Shown here piece after piece: positions 63,441-64,000 of a DNA stretch of 64,000 nucleotides; position 1 is the first letter of the stretch; each line of letters begins with the position of its first letter. Below the pieces are notes generated by a model. That model saw only the letters and a list, made by a program, of their open reading frames with translations, ran no database searches and was not told the DNA's origin. This DNA is from Cordylochernes scorpioides (lineage: Eukaryota > Arthropoda > Arachnida > Pseudoscorpiones > Chernetidae), in NCBI GenBank assembly GCA_030710605.1, contig CP092863.1, positions 143,312,623 through 143,376,622 on the forward strand. Reading direction: 5' to 3'. Made by a program: the position numbers and the translations under genes.

Positions 63441-64000
63441 ATTACTAATGTTAGTGTGATATATAAAAATATAAGATAATTAAAAGATAAAACTTTATAA
63501 AAATTAAGATTAAATCTATAATTTTTAAATTCGTTTCGGAGAATACCGACTAGTTTTTTTTCCAATACTTTCATAAATATAAATTTCTCTTTCTCAAAAT
63601 TCAGATATACATCACAATATCTAATTATAAAGATAGAATATAAAAGGATGAAAAAAAAACTGAGATTAAATTGTTTAAAAAAAACTTTTTTTTTCATTTT
63701 CTTCAATCTTTTACCTTTTCCACAGAGTCTTAAAAATTAAACCTTAAGCTTTTCATTAAAAAATTGTTTTAAAAAAAGGAAAGAAAACCGAATTATATAA
63801 GGATGCATTTTGAAAGTAATTTTACTTCTTTTTTTTTTTCGGAGCGTGTTCCTCTTTGGGTATTGATTTCCCATTAAAATTCATTTATAGCTAAATTGGT
63901 TGTCTTTGAACAATGGTGTTGATTGGGTATGCAATTAAATAGAAATTCTTTTATTTACACAATAGATTTCTTTGAGAATATAATTTTGTAAATAATTACA
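63441..64000. other. AT-rich stretch, nothing recognised
   Basis: Long A and T runs; the 121-codon minus frame at 63341-63706 begins in the H element and has no family features. Confidence 0.45.

Overview
The window is a repeat-dense, AT-rich stretch of an invertebrate nuclear genome, perhaps an arthropod; I cannot name the species. The reasons are Tc1/mariner elements, tRNA-derived SINEs, Penelope-like and R1/LOA-like retroelements, satellite arrays, and no bacterial gene organisation. I find no convincing host protein-coding gene. The only candidate host gene is a tRNA-Gly(GCC) at 33000-33070 with a clean Pol III terminator. One assembly gap of 100 N lies at 50759-50858.

The most striking content is a set of short, mostly foldback (inverted-repeat) elements that carry hammerhead-ribozyme cores (CTGANGA ... 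GAAA with pairing helices). I recognise five groups. A has core helices GCGC/GCGC or GGGC/GCCC with loop CAACA. B has loop CATTA and an ACCATGGT helix III. C has a 7-bp helix II and two ribozymes facing each other. D is a decayed relative of B. E carries a paired C3U/G8A change. A sixth, very abundant foldback family (FB1) has the same conserved blocks in permuted order, with a helix II that covaries between subfamilies, but I cannot draw its helix I. Insertions of C and FB1 are bounded by 14-bp and 13-bp target-site duplications, which fits target-primed reverse transcription rather than a DNA transposon. A broken Penelope-like element (reverse transcriptase plus GIY-YIG endonuclease, head-to-head inverted copies) is at 54950-62010.

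Layout. 1-5530: A, B and E hammerhead elements, FB1, and mariner copy 1 (1945-3260). 5690-7270: mariner copy 2 nested in an FB1 element. 7660-8625: 123-bp satellite. 8640-11590: AT-rich DNA, FB1, a LINE tail, a SINE and a MITE. 11748-12890: pogo-like MITE with a 58-bp array and a nested C element. 13500-17620: E, satellite, H foldback, mariner copy 3, FB1, A. 17658-22740: LTR-like fragments and an R1/LOA-like LINE nested in a foldback (F). 23036-28680: tandem repeats including a 72-bp array, H, E, FB1. 29006-34268: two 91-bp arrays, the large 123-bp satellite and the tRNA. 34515-36581: B, an A ribozyme and a nearly intact Tc1. 36985-44725: MITE, SINEs, and tandem copies of a GC-hairpin repeat. 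45400-51280: A, B and D ribozyme elements and a solo LTR. 51836-54840: repeats and a 31-bp array inside FB1. 54950-62010: the Penelope-like element split by a 4.75-kb non-coding LTR element. 62120-64000: LINE tail, FB1, H.

The genes do not form a pathway; the window is a layered record of insertions. Autonomous elements (mariner, Tc1, LINE, Penelope-like) are each broken by a few identifiable lesions, while non-autonomous RNA-derived elements outnumber them.
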